This document shows positions 63,701 through 64,000 of a DNA stretch of 64,000 nt, piece by piece. The stretch is from the NCBI GenBank assembly GCA_003252105.1, contig QKDL01000071.1:21035-85034 (forward strand), read 5' to 3'. The notes beneath the pieces are model-generated. The model was not told the origin of the DNA. It ran no database searches and saw only the letters and a program-made list of their open reading frames with translations. This DNA is from Arcobacter sp. (GTDB taxonomy: Bacteria; Campylobacterota; Campylobacteria; Campylobacterales; Arcobacteraceae). How positions within the stretch are numbered: the stretch's first letter is position 1; each line of letters starts with the position of its first letter. Made by a program: the position numbers and the translations under genes.

Positions 63701-64000
63701 GTGTCAGTATCTGTATCCGTATCCGTGTCTGTATCAGTATCTGTATCAGTATCTGTATCTGTATCCGTGTCTGTGTCAGTATCTGTATCAGTGTCTGTAT
63801 CAGTATCAGTATCCGTGTCTGTATCCGTGTCAGTGTCTGTATCAGTGTCTGTATCAGTATCTGTATCAGTATCAGATTCTAATCTAGAACCTCTTTCTGT
63901 AGGAACTACTGGAGTTAATTCTTGACCTCTTGTTTCATCTATAAATAAAGTTGCATCACTAGCTGTTTCACCTGCTGCAGCTGCATCTAATGCTTCTGCT
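60736..64000 (-). CDS. Type I secreted LapA-like adhesin with a pure Asp-Thr/Asp-Ser dipeptide stalk (5' end outside the window)
   Basis: Continuous minus-strand frame from the window edge to TAA at 60736, about 1087 codons visible. The ORF track lists only the last 248 residues, because the repeat has no start codon. In order from the N side: the end of a LapA-like retention module ([20 protein letters not shown], then [10 protein letters not shown]), with AAAAG as a possible LapG cleavage site; 466 codons of DT; 305 codons of SD; three DT; a beta-rich domain of about 110 residues ([19 protein letters not shown] onwards); an acidic linker; and a C-terminal domain with [13 protein letters not shown] and [16 protein letters not shown], resembling type I secretion ends. 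No RTX nonapeptides are visible. The exporter genes lie downstream. Confidence 0.85.
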   Translation of the reverse strand, partial: AEALDAAAAGETASDATLFIDETRGQELTPVVPTERGSRLESDTDTDTDTDTDTDTDTDTDTDTDTDTDTDTDTDTDTDTDTDTDTDTDTDTDTDTDTDTDTDTDTDTDTDTDTDTDTDTDTDTDTDTDTDTDTDTDTDTDTDTDTDTDTDTDTDTDTDTDTDTDTDTDTDTDTDTDTDTDTDTDTDTDTDTDTDTDTDTDTDTDTDTDTDTDTDTDTDTDTDTDTDTDTDTDTDTDTDTDTDTDTDTDTDTDTDTDTDTDTDTDTDTDTDTDTDTDTDTDTDTDTDTDTDTDTDTDTDTDTDTDTDTDTDTDTDTDTDTDTDTDTDTDTDTDTDTDTDTDTDTDTDTDTDTDTDTDTDTDTDTDTDTDTDTDTDTDTDTDTDTDTDTDTDTDTDTDTDTDTDTDTDTDTDTDTDTDTDTDTDTDTDTDTDTDTDTDTDTDTDTDTDTDTDTDTDTDTDTDTDTDTDTDTDTDTDTDTDTDTDTDTDTDTDTDTDTDTDTDTDTDTDTDSDSDSDSDSDSDSDSDSDSDSDSDSDSDSDSDSDSDSDSDSDSDSDSDSDSDSDSDSDSDSDSDSDSDSDSDSDSDSDSDSDSDSDSDSDSDSDSDSDSDSDSDSDSDSDSDSDSDSDSDSDSDSDSDSDSDSDSDSDSDSDSDSDSDSDSDSDSDSDSDSDSDSDSDSDSDSDSDSDSDSDSDSDSDSDSDSDSDSDSDSDSDSDSDSDSDSDSDSDSDSDSDSDSDSDSDSDSDSDSDSDSDSDSDSDSDSDSDSDSDSDSDSDSDSDSDSDSDSDSDSDSDSDSDSDSDSDSDSDSDSDSDTDTDTDLDHAISNVTFFLTNASGEAIEVKIDNWNGEVKDSSVPEEYESALESKVAEITGDSSFEVVGYAIKAGTDIIVKGEQPEGTDLKQNTNDIVFNYSSNPSDITLVENKYVPESSNDEETDSDNEPDEKEATSFAEEGSNEEGEESKDDESGDDSEDGTGAESEEESIDLDSIVSNNIANMENGEEDKLEIDLDSIIDSTDDDNDLIIIGDDGDTVTFTDDENLNDNQGWTKGQEGTSVDGQDGEFDEYTNTNNSNVTVYIDTDIDVDDDI
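61561..62475 (-). repeat. Asp-Ser dipeptide repeat tract of the adhesin
   Basis: 305 codons alternating Asp (GAT or GAC) and Ser (mostly TCA, TCG, AGT and AGC), with no other residue in the lines I translated. Longer copies occur inside it: 61981-62040 and 62101-62160 are identical, and a related block begins at 61747 and 62227, giving steps of 234, 120 and 126 bases. The G+C is far above that of the flanking genes. Confidence 0.9.
62476..63873 (-). repeat. Asp-Thr dipeptide repeat tract of the adhesin
   Basis: 466 codons alternating Asp (GAT or GAC) and Thr (ACA, ACT or ACG; ACC not seen). A longer block starting atcagtatccgtgtcagt on the plus strand recurs near 62761, 62995, 63241 and 63301, giving steps of about 234, 246 and 60 bases. 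All length changes in 6-base units keep the frame. Confidence 0.9.

Noticed and set aside
61553-63880. Possible CRISPR array or satellite-like non-coding repeat
   Set aside because: The period is 6 bases with variable third positions that preserve Asp-Ser or Asp-Thr coding. There are no constant repeats with unique spacers.
61524-63925. Two long plus-strand ORFs (787 and 790 residues, reading RYLSLN/LYQY and SESLSVSV)
   Set aside because: They are the other-strand reading of the Asp-Ser/Asp-Thr codons. The minus frame is open from the window edge, has clear domains at both ends and fits the adjacent exporter, while the plus ORFs have no flanking domain or ribosome site.
51632-64000. LapD and LapG genes in the secretion locus
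   Set aside because: No transglutaminase-like protease and no GGDEF/EAL protein is encoded in this window. The HD-GYP protein at 11.4 kb is a different family and far away.

Overview
The window is about 64 kb of very AT-rich, densely packed bacterial chromosome. I infer a Campylobacterota (epsilonproteobacterial) genome, most like Arcobacter and its relatives. The reasons are the base composition, frequent TTG starts, TATAAT -10 boxes with no clear -35, a class II DAHP synthase, a MurC with a GAHGKS loop, a GatC, a fused LplT/PlsC/acyl-ACP-synthetase protein and the mixed flagellar block. No database search was possible, so the taxon is an inference. I see no rRNA, tRNA, CRISPR array, prophage or insertion sequence, and no gene-free stretch above 300 bases. 

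Layout. 1-17.2k is housekeeping: the first codons of a membrane protein (probably a chemoreceptor), murC, a DapC-like aminotransferase, a TrkA-C-domain protein, tgt, an ODP-like MBL protein, gatC, an ArsC/Spx-like protein, class II DAHP synthase, transaldolase, serB, a YqgF-type resolvase, an HD-GYP protein, acpS, an orphan DppB-like permease, panC, a lipoprotein and rimO. tilS follows at 17.2-18.2k. 18.2-28.5k is a flagellar block: fliS, fliD, flgK, flgH, fliL, a MotE-like protein, a FliJ-like protein, fliQ and an unknown acidic protein on the minus strand, then flgI and fliM on the plus strand. pyrC follows. 

29.5-37.3k is a nitrogen-control island: two PII genes, two amt genes, a membrane sensor-like protein, a shrunken NtrC-like protein and glnD. 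Three promoter regions carry a perfect 17-bp dyad, TGTATA-N5-TATACA. This has the same 6-5-6 geometry as an NtrC site, but it sits in front of sigma70-like -10 boxes. The local NtrC-like protein lacks the GAFTGA loop needed for sigma54, so I propose a sigma70-type nitrogen regulon. 

37.3-42.5k is an autoregulated merR operon (merR, amidohydrolase, Aas-like lipid recycling fusion) with two matching palindromic operators. 42.5-47.2k is an arsenic locus (arsR plus a gamma-glutamylcyclotransferase; arsB, arsC, a permease, an MBL protein and a thioredoxin-like protein), with two matching ArsR-type operators. 47.2-51.5k holds an ATPase, an AraC regulator, a flavin-type oxidase-fold protein and transketolase. 

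51.6-64.0k is the most unusual part: a type I secretion locus with its own substrate. Reading on the minus strand from the window end there is a secreted protein whose middle is 777 codons of pure Asp-Thr and then Asp-Ser dipeptides, with no other residue seen in the lines I translated. It is flanked by the end of a LapA-like retention module with an AAAAG candidate LapG site, and by a C-terminal type I secretion domain. Next come a convergent histidine kinase/response regulator pair and an operon of TolC-like protein (with a SPOR-like tail), ABC exporter, HlyD-like adaptor, ankyrin-OmpA lipoprotein and WG-repeat lipoprotein. The ORF track shows only the C-terminal piece of the adhesin, because the repeat contains no start codon. 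The large plus-strand SESLSVSV ORFs are shadows of it.
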